This document shows positions 8,968-17,133 of a stretch of 64,000 bases of DNA, in pieces. Position 1 is the first letter of the stretch. The number at the start of each line of letters is the position of its first letter. The notes below the pieces were generated by a model that saw only the letters and a program-made list of their open reading frames with translations, ran no database searches and had not been told where the DNA came from. Both the position numbers and the translations under genes were made by a program. The stretch comes from Novosphingobium sp. (GTDB lineage Bacteria > Pseudomonadota > Alphaproteobacteria > Sphingomonadales > Sphingomonadaceae), in NCBI RefSeq assembly GCF_027486195.1, contig NZ_JAIXPP010000011.1, forward strand, positions 58,756-122,755, read 5' to 3'.

Positions 8968-9653
8968 AGCTGAAGCTCAAGCCCGGCATGGCGCGCCGTC
9001 CGCGCCAGGTGGTGCACAAGCTGGCCAGCGCGGTGCGCCGCAAGATCAATCTCCAGAAAGCCCGCCATCGCAGCACCCCGGCCAGAGAGGCCAATGGCCC
9101 GCCCGAGGCTTTGCTTGGCCTGCGCCGCCTTGTTGCCAATCCGCGGCGGTTCGGCGGCTTCGTCAGTGGTCCTGCGCTGGCAGCGGCCATCACTGCCGAA
9201 ATCGATCCGGCGGCCGGTCCCGTGCTCGAACTCGGCCCCGGCACCGGCGTGTTCACGCGCGCCCTCATCGCGCGCGGTGTTCCCGAGAGCAATCTGATCC
9301 TGGTCGAGGCTGACCATCTGCTCGCCGCACGGCTGCGCACGGCCTTTCCGCAGGCGCTCGTGCTGGCCCACAAGGCGGCCAGCGTAACCGAAGACATGCT
9401 TCAGGGCCGCAGCCCGGCCGCCGTGGTGAGCGGCCTGCCGCTGCTCAACTTTCCCAGCCGCGAGGTGGAGAGCATCGTCGCCACCGCGTTCGGCTTCTGC
9501 ACGCCGGATGCCGCGCTTTACCAGTTCACCTATGGCCCGAAGTGCCCGGTGCGCGAAGAGATCATGGCCCGGCTGGGCCTCTCCGCGCACCGCACCGCGC
9601 GCGTGTGGCGAAACGTGCCACCGGCATCGGTTTACTGCATTACCCGCAACTGA
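8964..9653 (+). CDS. Class I SAM-dependent methyltransferase, phospholipid N-methyltransferase-like
   Basis: 229 residues. A basic N-terminal 40 residues precedes the SAM site ELGPGTGVFTRALIARG (motif I), then LILVEAD (motif II acidic residue) and AVVSGLPLLNFP, where family enzymes have a G-L-P-L motif. This resembles PmtA, which methylates phosphatidylethanolamine, and rRNA-dimethylase-like relatives. Coupling to a PlsC acyltransferase through a four-base overlap (GTG start at 8964) supports a lipid substrate. The exact substrate is inference. Confidence 0.8.
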   Translation: MKLKLKPGMARRPRQVVHKLASAVRRKINLQKARHRSTPAREANGPPEALLGLRRLVANPRRFGGFVSGPALAAAITAEIDPAAGPVLELGPGTGVFTRALIARGVPESNLILVEADHLLAARLRTAFPQALVLAHKAASVTEDMLQGRSPAAVVSGLPLLNFPSREVESIVATAFGFCTPDAALYQFTYGPKCPVREEIMARLGLSAHRTARVWRNVPPASVYCITRN

Positions 9654-9671
9654 TCCCGTGCAGATCGGCGG

Positions 9672-11096
9672 TCAGCCCTGCTGCCGCCGCTGATCCTGCC
9701 CGCGTTGCTGCGCGATGCTGCAGCGTCCGCGATCATAACCACCGACCGCGCGGATGACATCGCCCTGACGCGGCTCGACGCGCTTCCCCGTGGCAATGCC
9801 GGCCAGCACGCGCGCCACCATCGTATCGAGCCGGGTAACCAGATAGCACGCGACATCCGGCTCGGCATGGCTATCACCAACGCCGCTGTCATCGGTCAGG
9901 AAGATGTACCGCCCCTGCGTCAACGCGGCCATCGAGCGCAGGACATATTGGGCACTGTCTTCCACCCCGCTCGCCGCAACGGGAACGATCTGCACGCCGC
10001 GGCTGCGCAGCTGCTGCGTCGCGTCGAGCGTGGCGCCGATCGCATCCGCATGCGGCGGCGCATCGGTCACGAGCAGCACGGCCTTGGCCGCATCCGGGCG
10101 CCATTGCAGGCGGCCAGCCTCCGCCACCGCCCGGTCCATCGCCTCAGGCGTATCGCCGCCGCCATCGGCATCCTGACGGGCCAGCAGCGTGCGGATCGAA
10201 CCTATGTTCCCGGTCAGCGGTGTCGACTGGACGACATAGTCATCACCCTCATCGCGGTAGAGCACCACGCCGATGCGCAAGTCGATCTGGCCGGCATTGC
10301 GCTTGAGCCGCGCGACGATCGTATCGAGCTCGGCCTGGATGTACTCCATCTCGTCGCCCATGCTGCCGGTGGTGTCGATCACTAGCGCAAGGTCCATGGC
10401 GCGCGGCGCAGCGGCCAGGCCGGGAAGCGCAATCTCGACCAGCCGGCCTGCGGAAAGCGCGACGGACTTGCGCGCAGAGCCGGCCGCCCCGGTCACGGCC
10501 ACGGTGGTCTTCTGGGGGATACGGTCGGCCCGCGGATAGAACGAGGCGGTCCCGTCGGCGGCGGTCACGAGGTGGAGCGGCGCGCCGGAGCGGCCGACAT
10601 CGGTCTGTGCAAACGGCACCGGCCGCCCGCGTGCATCGACCACGCGGATCACCACTCGGCTGCGCGTATCGTAGAACGGCAGCGACTGGCCGCTCGCCTG
10701 GAGGAAGCGCCCGGCATAGGCGGCATATTGTCCGGGATTGAGCAGATCATCGACATCGCCCGACGTCAGCAGACCCGATTGCGGCTGGACCGGATTGGTC
10801 GGCATCGCGGGCGGTTCGATGACCACCGGCGGCGGCGCCACGGGATCGAGCATGGTCGTCTCGGTCTTGCCGCTGACAAGCCCGCCAATGGTCCATTCGG
10901 ACTTCCTGGTGACCGCGCGGGCCATGGCAGGAGGCGGCGCTTCCTCTGCGATATCGACGGCAGCGGCGGCTTCTTTGGGCTTGCTGTAGCTTGTACCGGA
11001 CGCCTCCGGCGCCTTTTCACTGCAGGCGGCGAGGGCAAGCAGGCTGCCCCCCATGATGAAAGTGGAAACCCTGCTAACAACAACGCAAGAGCGCAT
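9672..11096 (-). CDS. von Willebrand factor A domain lipoprotein
   Basis: 474 residues. The N-terminus is a lipoprotein signal with lipobox LLALAACS (lipid-carrying Cys about residue 25). A beta-rich middle region (about 110-230) is followed by a VWA domain starting MDLALVIDTTGSMGDEMEY, whose DxTGS is the metal-ion-dependent adhesion site; downstream GGGDTPEAMDRA supplies the conserved Thr loop. Such proteins bind a divalent metal and a protein or surface ligand, and the ligand here is unknown. The ATG at 11096 has a near-perfect AAGGAGGT ribosome binding site. It converges on the methyltransferase gene and lies downstream of the propeller gene on the same strand. Confidence 0.88.
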   Translation of the reverse strand: MRSCVVVSRVSTFIMGGSLLALAACSEKAPEASGTSYSKPKEAAAAVDIAEEAPPPAMARAVTRKSEWTIGGLVSGKTETTMLDPVAPPPVVIEPPAMPTNPVQPQSGLLTSGDVDDLLNPGQYAAYAGRFLQASGQSLPFYDTRSRVVIRVVDARGRPVPFAQTDVGRSGAPLHLVTAADGTASFYPRADRIPQKTTVAVTGAAGSARKSVALSAGRLVEIALPGLAAAPRAMDLALVIDTTGSMGDEMEYIQAELDTIVARLKRNAGQIDLRIGVVLYRDEGDDYVVQSTPLTGNIGSIRTLLARQDADGGGDTPEAMDRAVAEAGRLQWRPDAAKAVLLVTDAPPHADAIGATLDATQQLRSRGVQIVPVAASGVEDSAQYVLRSMAALTQGRYIFLTDDSGVGDSHAEPDVACYLVTRLDTMVARVLAGIATGKRVEPRQGDVIRAVGGYDRGRCSIAQQRGQDQRRQQG

Positions 11097-11249
11097 GGCG
11101 GACCTCCTTGAGGGGTCCGTTAAATCTCTACTGATTTAATTTGGATTACAAGAGCGATCTTGCATCAAGGCTGCAATTCGCATCCGCTCCGGTTGCTGCA
11201 GTTGCGCACAACATGATAAAAGTGCTTTTGTCTTGGTATCTTGCACTGC

Positions 11250-12398
11250 TTATTGCCCGGCAAGTGCTGTACCGTCCGCCGGGAAGCGGAAGAGGTAGTA
11301 GGGTGCCTTTTCGCGCATATGGGCCTTCGATTGCATCATCACATCGGGGATGTCGCTGTCTGCCACGTAGATCATGTTGTTCGGCCCGAAGCTGAGGCCA
11401 TCGGGCCAGCGCATCTTGGGATGGCCAGCCAGCGCGGTCAGCTTGCGGTCGGGACCCAGTTTCCACACGATCCCGTCCTCGATACCTGTCAGGTAGATGT
11501 TCCCCTCGTTGTCGATCGTCAGGCCATCGGCCTGCGGACGCTCGGCATATGGCTCGACACGGGCGGCCAGTTCGGCCGGCGACAGGCTTGCGTTGTTGAG
11601 GTCCGCCACCCGCACGCGCGAGAGCATCTTGCCCGCCATCGGTCCGATATAGAGCCAGGTCCCCTGCCGATCGAGCGCGATGGGATCGAACGCCGGGTGG
11701 AACCAGAACAGGCTGTTGCCCAGCGGCTGCATCAGCCGCCCCTGCGCACGCACCGCATAAGGCCCGGGCATGATCGCCGGATGGTTGTCGAGCAGGCGCC
11801 GTGCCTTGCCCGTCTCGCTATCGACCACGATCAGCCCCGGATGGCCGCTGAACACGCCGATATCGGCGAGGTAGATCATCCGGCCCGCGGCATCGATCTG
11901 CATGTCCTGCACATAAGACCCGATACCCGCCACCGAACGCGGCAACCAGATCTGCTTGATCGGCGTGTTGGTTTTGAGATCAACTGCGACCAGCCGCGCG
12001 CCGAACACGCCATGCTCGCCGTGGTCGATGCTCCACAGCCGGTCACGATTGTCGATGCGGATATTGAACACCGCGCCGTAGGACGGTCGGTCCCGGTCGC
12101 CGCGCTGCATTTCAAGGTTTGGATAGGGAACAGGCTTGCCGTTCACCAGTTCAAGCACCTTGATCGCGGGGTGCCCCTCGGCGTGATAAGTGAAGAACAC
12201 GCGGCCGCTAGCGGAGACGGCAAGGTTGCCCGGCGGTTCGGGCAGAGTGGCGATCAGTTCGGCCTGAAGGCGCGGTTTGGGATCGCCGATGCGCGGGAAT
12301 GGCTGCCCGGTGCCGCCGTAGGTCGCATAGAACCACAGCACGAAGACCGCGAGGACCAGGCCGATCACGGCAGCGACGCGCAGGAGTATCCGGACCAT
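11250..12398 (-). CDS. Major royal jelly/yellow-type six-bladed beta-propeller protein
   Basis: 382 residues with one N-terminal membrane anchor (LLRVAAVIGLVLAVFVLWFY) and an exported propeller. Motifs such as LWSIDHGEHG, YVQDMQIDAAGRMIYLADIG, WLYIGPMAGKMLSRVRVADL and LSFGPNNMIYVADSD match the MRJP/yellow family found in bacteria next to SMP-30-like lactonases. Bacterial members have no settled reaction; lactonase or L-dopachrome-tautomerase-like activity has been proposed for relatives. It is divergent from a TetR gene with only about 40 bases between the starts, so that regulator probably controls it. Confidence 0.75.
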   Translation of the reverse strand: MVRILLRVAAVIGLVLAVFVLWFYATYGGTGQPFPRIGDPKPRLQAELIATLPEPPGNLAVSASGRVFFTYHAEGHPAIKVLELVNGKPVPYPNLEMQRGDRDRPSYGAVFNIRIDNRDRLWSIDHGEHGVFGARLVAVDLKTNTPIKQIWLPRSVAGIGSYVQDMQIDAAGRMIYLADIGVFSGHPGLIVVDSETGKARRLLDNHPAIMPGPYAVRAQGRLMQPLGNSLFWFHPAFDPIALDRQGTWLYIGPMAGKMLSRVRVADLNNASLSPAELAARVEPYAERPQADGLTIDNEGNIYLTGIEDGIVWKLGPDRKLTALAGHPKMRWPDGLSFGPNNMIYVADSDIPDVMMQSKAHMREKAPYYLFRFPADGTALAGQ

Positions 12399-12436
12399 CG
12401 GGCAACAATCCTGTTTGCAGGAGTACGAATCTTACG

Positions 12437-12468
12437 ATATGAACGCTTTTATGTATTATCGTTCAGAT
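12437..12468. promoter_or_regulatory. Candidate TetR operator (inverted repeat)
   Basis: Half-sites ATATGAACG (12437-12445) and CGTTCAGAT (12460-12468) form an inverted repeat with 8 of 9 positions matching and a 14-base spacer. It lies at the start of the TetR coding region and about 40 bases from the start of the divergent propeller gene, a usual place for TetR autoregulation. This comes from reading only; no footprint or motif search supports it. Confidence 0.35.
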
Positions 12469-13041
12469 ATACAAGCCGAGCTCAGCCCCATTCGCGCCGC
12501 GCGTCGCGAGCGTCTGCTTGATGCAGCGGAAACGCTGTTCGTGGCCCAGGGTTTTCGCGCCACGTCGATCGAAGCAATCGCTGAAGCGGCCGGCATGTCG
12601 AAAGTTACGCTTTACGGCTATTTCCGTGACAAGGAGGCGGTCTTCGCGGCTGTGGCCGAGCGGATCGCAGACACGATGGAAAGCGCGGTCGAAGCTGCGC
12701 TGGCCGCAGATACGCCCTTCCCCTCCCCGCTCGCCACCGCCCTCGTCGCAAAGCATGCCATCGTGCAGGCACGTGTGCAGCGCTCGACCTTTGCCGGCGA
12801 GCTGTTTCAGGCCAAGGCGGCCCATGTCGCGCAGCGCTTTGCTGCGCTCGACACGGCGATCCTGACCGGGCTGACCGAAGCGCTCGTGCGCGCCGGGCAT
12901 GGACGCGAATGGGCGGCCGAGACTGCGCAGCTGCTGTTTTCTGCCGCGAACGGCATTGCGAACCGTGCGAGCGATCCCAAAGTCATGGTCAGAAGGATCG
13001 AGCGGCTAGTGCGCGCGGTGCTCGTCGATCCGGGCGCCTGA
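12439..13041 (+). CDS. TetR/AcrR family transcriptional regulator
   Basis: About 200 residues. The N-terminal helix-turn-helix is clear: RRERLLDAAETLFVAQGF, then TSIEAIAEAAGMSKVTLYGYFRDKEAVF. The rest is a helical ligand-binding domain of the AcrR C-terminal type; the ligand cannot be guessed. Starts at 12415 (TTG), 12439 (ATG) and 12451 (ATG) are all in frame; I use 12439, with moderate certainty, because none has a well-placed ribosome binding site. It is divergent from the propeller gene and upstream of miaB. Confidence 0.88.
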   Translation: MNAFMYYRSDIQAELSPIRAARRERLLDAAETLFVAQGFRATSIEAIAEAAGMSKVTLYGYFRDKEAVFAAVAERIADTMESAVEAALAADTPFPSPLATALVAKHAIVQARVQRSTFAGELFQAKAAHVAQRFAALDTAILTGLTEALVRAGHGREWAAETAQLLFSAANGIANRASDPKVMVRRIERLVRAVLVDPGA

Positions 13042-13091
13042 CCCTGCGCGCCCCCTTCTACCAAGCGGCAGAATCGCGTAAGCGCCGCCAG

Positions 13092-14435
13092 ATGTCTGCC
13101 AATCAGCCCCCCCGCACCTTCCATGTGAAAAGCTTCGGCTGCCAGATGAACGTCTACGACGGCGAGCGCATGGCTGAGTTGCTCACCGCCGAAGGCATGA
13201 CGGCGGCAGACGAGCGCGAGGCTGCGGATCTCGTCGTGCTCAACACCTGCCACATCCGCGAGAAGGCGACCGAGAAGGTCTATTCCGATATCGGCCGGAT
13301 CGTGAAGGATGGCCGCGAGGCTGGCGCGGTGCCGCTGATCGCGGTCGCGGGCTGCGTCGCGCAGGCGGAGGGCGAGGAAATCATGACGCGCGCGCCGTCG
13401 GTGCGTGTCGTCGTCGGCCCGCAGGCCTATCACCGCCTGCCCGCAATGGTCGCCGAAGCTGCCGCCGGTGGCCGCGCGACCGAGACCGACATGCCCGCCG
13501 AGGCCAAGTTCGCCGCACTGCCCAAGCGCCGCAAGGTCGGCGCCAGCGCCTTCCTCACCGTGCAGGAAGGCTGCGACAAGTTCTGCACATACTGCGTGGT
13601 GCCCTATACGCGCGGTGCGGAGCTCTCGCGCCCCTATGCCGATCTCGTCAGCGAGGCCCGCGCACTGGTTGAAGGCGGCGCACGTGAGATCACGCTGCTG
13701 GGACAGAACGTGAATGCCTGGACGGGCGAGGACGACAGGGGCCGCCGTGTCGGTCTTGCGGGGCTTGCCGAGGAACTGGGGCGGATCGAGGACCTTGGCC
13801 GCATCCGCTACACCACCAGCCACCCGGCGGACATGGACGATGCGCTGATCGAGGCGCATGGCAGCAATCCAAAGCTGATGCCGTTCCTCCACCTGCCCGT
13901 GCAATCAGGCAGCGACCGCGTGCTGAAGGCGATGAACCGCAGCCACACTGCGGAGAGCTATTTGCGCATTCTGGAGCGCGTGCGTGCCGCGCGGCCGGAC
14001 ATCGCGCTTTCGGGCGATTTCATCGTCGGCTTCCCGGGCGAGACCGAAGCGGAATTTGCCGAAACGCTGCAGATCATCGCCGACGCCCGCTATGCGCAGG
14101 CGTTCAGTTTCAAGTTCTCCGCCCGCCCCGGCACCCCCGCCGCCACGATGGACGGCCAGATCGCGCCCGAAGTGATGGACGAGCGCCTTCAGCGCCTGCA
14201 AGCCGCGCTCCAGCGTGACAGCCTTGCGTTCAACACGGCGAGCGTCGGCAAGCGCTGCTCGGTGCTGGTCGAACGCAAGGGCCGCCACACCGGGCAGTGG
14301 CTGGGCAAATCGCCCTGGCTGCAATCGGTGCACTTCACCGGGGATGCAGCGCTGGGCGATCTCGTGGACGTCGATCTCGTCGAGGCCGGGCCCAATTCGC
14401 TGGCCGGCCAGCTGGTGGAGCGCGCCGCCGCGTAA
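13092..14435 (+). CDS. miaB: tRNA-2-methylthio-N6-dimethylallyladenosine synthase MiaB
   Basis: 447 residues with all three MiaB parts: the N-terminal UPF0004 domain (SFGCQMN, LNTCHIREKA and VAGCVAQAEG supply three cluster Cys), the radical-SAM motif EGCDKFCTYC (CxxxCxxC), and a C-terminal TRAM domain (CSVLVERKG...GDLVDVDLVEAGPNSL). The enzyme methylthiolates i6A37 in tRNAs reading UNN codons. The ATG at 13092 gives the conserved N-terminus; the open frame upstream to 12909 overlaps the TetR gene. miaB preceding phoH-ybeY-corC is a widely conserved order. Confidence 0.96.
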   Translation: MSANQPPRTFHVKSFGCQMNVYDGERMAELLTAEGMTAADEREAADLVVLNTCHIREKATEKVYSDIGRIVKDGREAGAVPLIAVAGCVAQAEGEEIMTRAPSVRVVVGPQAYHRLPAMVAEAAAGGRATETDMPAEAKFAALPKRRKVGASAFLTVQEGCDKFCTYCVVPYTRGAELSRPYADLVSEARALVEGGAREITLLGQNVNAWTGEDDRGRRVGLAGLAEELGRIEDLGRIRYTTSHPADMDDALIEAHGSNPKLMPFLHLPVQSGSDRVLKAMNRSHTAESYLRILERVRAARPDIALSGDFIVGFPGETEAEFAETLQIIADARYAQAFSFKFSARPGTPAATMDGQIAPEVMDERLQRLQAALQRDSLAFNTASVGKRCSVLVERKGRHTGQWLGKSPWLQSVHFTGDAALGDLVDVDLVEAGPNSLAGQLVERAAA

Positions 14436-14457
14436 ACGGCAGCGCACGCGTCACCGC

Positions 14458-14727
14458 TTAGCCGTGGTAGTGGTGGTGGCGATGCCAGGCCCGGGCGCGG
14501 GCGACACGCGCGCGGTGGAGCTGGCGCTGATCGCGGCGCAGTTCATGGCGGTCGTGGCGCAGCTCGCGGCGTTCTTCACGCACTTCATGGCGATCGCGAA
14601 CGACTTCGCGGTGGATGGCGTGGGCGCGGGCATCAGCAGCCACGGGACCGGCATGGGCCTGGGCCATGGCAGGAGCCACAGCGGGGGTCAGCGCGAGGAA
14701 CGCGGCTGCCAGCAGAAACTTGCGCAT
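14458..14727 (-). CDS. Small secreted Arg/His-rich protein, unknown function
   Basis: 89 residues. A clean signal peptide (MRKFLLAAAFLALTPAVAPA, cleavage near AMAQA) is followed by a highly charged helix rich in Arg, Glu, Asp and His with a roughly seven-residue rhythm (REVVRDRHEVREERRELRHD), ending in HRHHHYHG. The ATG at 14727 has AAGGAGAA upstream. The mature protein would be a basic periplasmic coiled helix with a possible metal-binding His tail. I do not recognise a named family. It faces miaB, with 22 bases between the stops. Confidence 0.75.
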   Translation of the reverse strand: MRKFLLAAAFLALTPAVAPAMAQAHAGPVAADARAHAIHREVVRDRHEVREERRELRHDRHELRRDQRQLHRARVARARAWHRHHHYHG

Positions 14728-14960
14728 CGGATTCTCCTTCAGACGGGATCGCTTGTCTGCGACCACAGCTGAAGAATGCCTTTCTCGGGCTGAACCAGCC
14801 GGGAACAGCGGCTTAAGGGGAGCGACATTTTGGTCGCAGTTTGTCGCAAGAAGGGACCCGCCCGCCACAAGGCGGTGCAAATGATGCGATTTCGGCCCGG
14901 CGTGTCTTGCGCCTGTCGCATCGGTGCCTAATCTCGCATCAGCAAACCTGAAAGGAGCGC

Positions 14961-16031
14961 ATGGCCCGCAAGTTCTCCCGTTCGCATGAAGAGGCTGCCC
15001 GCAGCGACTGGCAGGGTGCCTTACGCAATGATCCACAGCGCGGTGAAGCCGCACGAAGCGAAAGCCAGCGACGCGCCAGGATCGAGATCGCGTTCGAGGA
15101 GCAGACAGTGCTCGGTGCGCTGTTCGGCCAGTTCGACCAGAATCTCGTGCAGATCGAGAACCGCATGGGGGTCTATATCTCCGCACGGGGCAACAAGGCA
15201 GTGATCGAGGGGCCAGACGATGCGGTCGCGCGCGCCCGCGATGTCCTCAAAGGCATGCATCAGCGCCTGCTTTCGGGGCATGAGGTGGATGCGGGCGCGG
15301 TCGATTCGCTGATCATGATGTCGAACGAACCGACGCTCGAAGGGATCATCTCCGGCGCCCCCGATGGCGCGCCGCCGATCATGATCCGCACGCGCAAGAA
15401 GACCATCGTTCCGCGCTCGGCCACCCAGATCGAATACATGCGCGCGCTGGTGCGCGATGACGTGATCTTCGCGCTCGGGCCGGCGGGCACCGGCAAGACC
15501 TACCTCGCCGTGGCACAAGCGGTCGCGCAGCTCATCAGCGGCAGCGTGCAGCGCCTGATCCTCTCGCGCCCAGCGGTAGAGGCAGGCGAGCGGCTCGGCT
15601 TCCTGCCCGGCGACACGACGGAGAAGGCCGATCCCTATCTCCGCCCGCTTTACGATGCGCTCTACGATTGCATGCCGCCCGAACAGGTCGAGCGGCGCCT
15701 CGCTTCGGGCGAGATCGAGATCGCGCCGATCGCCTTCATGCGCGGGCGCACGCTGGCCGACGCCTTCGTCATTCTCGACGAAGCGCAGAACACCACGCCC
15801 ATGCAGATGAAGATGTTCCTCACCCGCTTCGGCCAGAACAGCCGCATGGTGATCTGCGGCGATCCCAAGCAGACCGACCTGCCCGGCGGCTCGGCGGCGA
15901 GCGGGCTGAACGATGCGGTGGGCCGGCTCGACGGCGTAGACGGCATCGGCATGGTGCGCTTCAATATTGCCGATGTGGTCCGCCATCCCATTGTCGGCCG
16001 GATCGTCGAGGCTTACGAAGGCCGCGATTGA
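14961..16031 (+). CDS. phoH: PhoH family ATPase
   Basis: 356 residues: an N-terminal KH-like region (residues about 40-105, NLVQIENRMGVYISARGNKA) and a PhoH P-loop domain with Walker A GPAGTGKT (173-180), LSRPAVEAGERLGFLPGD, and Walker B-like FVILDEAQN. PhoH/YbeZ is an RNA-linked ATPase that works with the RNase YbeY. AAAGGAG stands just before the ATG at 14961. Normally ybeY follows directly; here a secreted-protein gene sits between them. Confidence 0.94.
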   Translation: MARKFSRSHEEAARSDWQGALRNDPQRGEAARSESQRRARIEIAFEEQTVLGALFGQFDQNLVQIENRMGVYISARGNKAVIEGPDDAVARARDVLKGMHQRLLSGHEVDAGAVDSLIMMSNEPTLEGIISGAPDGAPPIMIRTRKKTIVPRSATQIEYMRALVRDDVIFALGPAGTGKTYLAVAQAVAQLISGSVQRLILSRPAVEAGERLGFLPGDTTEKADPYLRPLYDALYDCMPPEQVERRLASGEIEIAPIAFMRGRTLADAFVILDEAQNTTPMQMKMFLTRFGQNSRMVICGDPKQTDLPGGSAASGLNDAVGRLDGVDGIGMVRFNIADVVRHPIVGRIVEAYEGRD

Positions 16032-16059
16032 GCGCTGCCTGGCGAGGGGGAAAACCGGC

Positions 16060-16590
16060 ATGATGAAGAAGCTTGCAGCAACCTTGGCCTTGGCGGCCAT
16101 GACAATCCAGCCCGTGCTCGCGGCGCCGGTGAAATGCATCACCGGTGCGGAAATGCGCGTCGCGGCGCGGTTCGCCATGCCAATCCTGATCAACGGCGTC
16201 TCGACCAAGTGCGTGCCCGTTCTTGGCAACAGTTCCTACCTTGCCACCAAGGGTCCCGACCTCCTGAAGCGCTATGAGGCCTTGCCGGGGGACGAAAGCG
16301 CAGTGCCCGCGATCGTGGAAAGGTTCGATACCAAGGGGGAGCTCTCCGGCATGTCGGCCGCAGAGCTTCGCGTGTTCCTCAAGGTCGGCCTGTTCAAGGC
16401 GATGGGCAAGGATCTGACCCCTGAAGTTTGCGGCAAGGTGGACAGGGTCCTCACGATCCTCGACCCGCTCCCGGCCGAAAACACGGTTGCGTTGTTCGAG
16501 TTCGTGTTCCGCGAGGTCGAGGCGTCCGACGCGAAGAAGGCCCAGCGCGCGGGACGTCCCTTCGAGAGCAAGATCTGTCCGGCCTCGTGA
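16060..16590 (+). CDS. Secreted protein of unknown function inside the phoH-ybeY operon
   Basis: 176 residues. An N-terminal signal peptide (MMKKLAATLALAAMTIQPVL, cleavage near LAAP) precedes a mainly helical mature part. There are four mature cysteines (in PVKC, STKC, PEVC and SKIC) that could make two disulfides. I do not recognise a family. It is in the same direction as phoH (28 bases after its stop) and ybeY (22 bases before its start), so it is probably co-transcribed. A start one codon later is equally possible. Its codon use looks like that of its neighbours. Confidence 0.8.
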   Translation: MMKKLAATLALAAMTIQPVLAAPVKCITGAEMRVAARFAMPILINGVSTKCVPVLGNSSYLATKGPDLLKRYEALPGDESAVPAIVERFDTKGELSGMSAAELRVFLKVGLFKAMGKDLTPEVCGKVDRVLTILDPLPAENTVALFEFVFREVEASDAKKAQRAGRPFESKICPAS

Positions 16591-16612
16591 TGACCCTCAT
16601 CCCTTGACTGCG

Positions 16613-17113
16613 ATGGCTGCCCCCACCCTCGAACTCGATATCGACCCCGTCTGGCCAAGTTCCACCGACTGGGAAGACCTTGCCGCGCGCGCGGCGGAAG
16701 CCGCCGGTGCTGTTGCTCCGGAACTCGCGCACGAGCATCTTCTCGTCAGCCTCGTCATGGCCGATGACGAGGAAGTCCACGCGCTCAACAAGCAGTGGCG
16801 GGCCAAGGACAAGCCGACCAACGTGCTGTCGTTCCCCATGCTGTCGCGCGAGGAGGTGCTGGCGGCAGCCGCGGCGCCGGGTGCGCCAGGGATGCTGGGC
16901 GATCTGATCCTGGCGCACGGGGTCTGCATGCGTGAGGCGGCGGACAAGGGCGTCACGGTGGAGGCCCATGCAGCCCACCTCATTGTCCACGGCCTGCTCC
17001 ATCTGGCGGGCTACGATCATGAGACCGGCGAGGATGACGCTGCGGAAATGGAGGCTCTGGAGACAAAGGCGCTTGCGCTGATGGGCCTCGCCGACCCATA
17101 TGCGGCGCATTAG
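16613..17113 (+). CDS. ybeY: Endoribonuclease YbeY
   Basis: 166 residues of the UPF0054 family. The zinc site is HGLLHLAGYDH (HxxxHxxxxxH) near the C-terminus, and the region around ADDEEVHALNKQWRAKDKPTNVLSFP carries the conserved RxKDKPTDVLSFP block. YbeY is a single-strand-specific RNase needed for 16S rRNA 3'-end maturation and quality control. The ATG at 16613 is chosen because the preceding open frame overlaps the upstream gene. corC follows after 20 bases. Confidence 0.95.
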   Translation: MAAPTLELDIDPVWPSSTDWEDLAARAAEAAGAVAPELAHEHLLVSLVMADDEEVHALNKQWRAKDKPTNVLSFPMLSREEVLAAAAAPGAPGMLGDLILAHGVCMREAADKGVTVEAHAAHLIVHGLLHLAGYDHETGEDDAAEMEALETKALALMGLADPYAAH

Positions 17114-17133
17114 CGACAAAGGAGTGATGGGCC

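Noticed and set aside
11097..11249. Small gene or RNA between the propeller and VWA genes
   Set aside because: The stretch contains only the VWA ribosome binding site and a few short inverted repeats; no coherent product or tRNA-like fold could be drawn.
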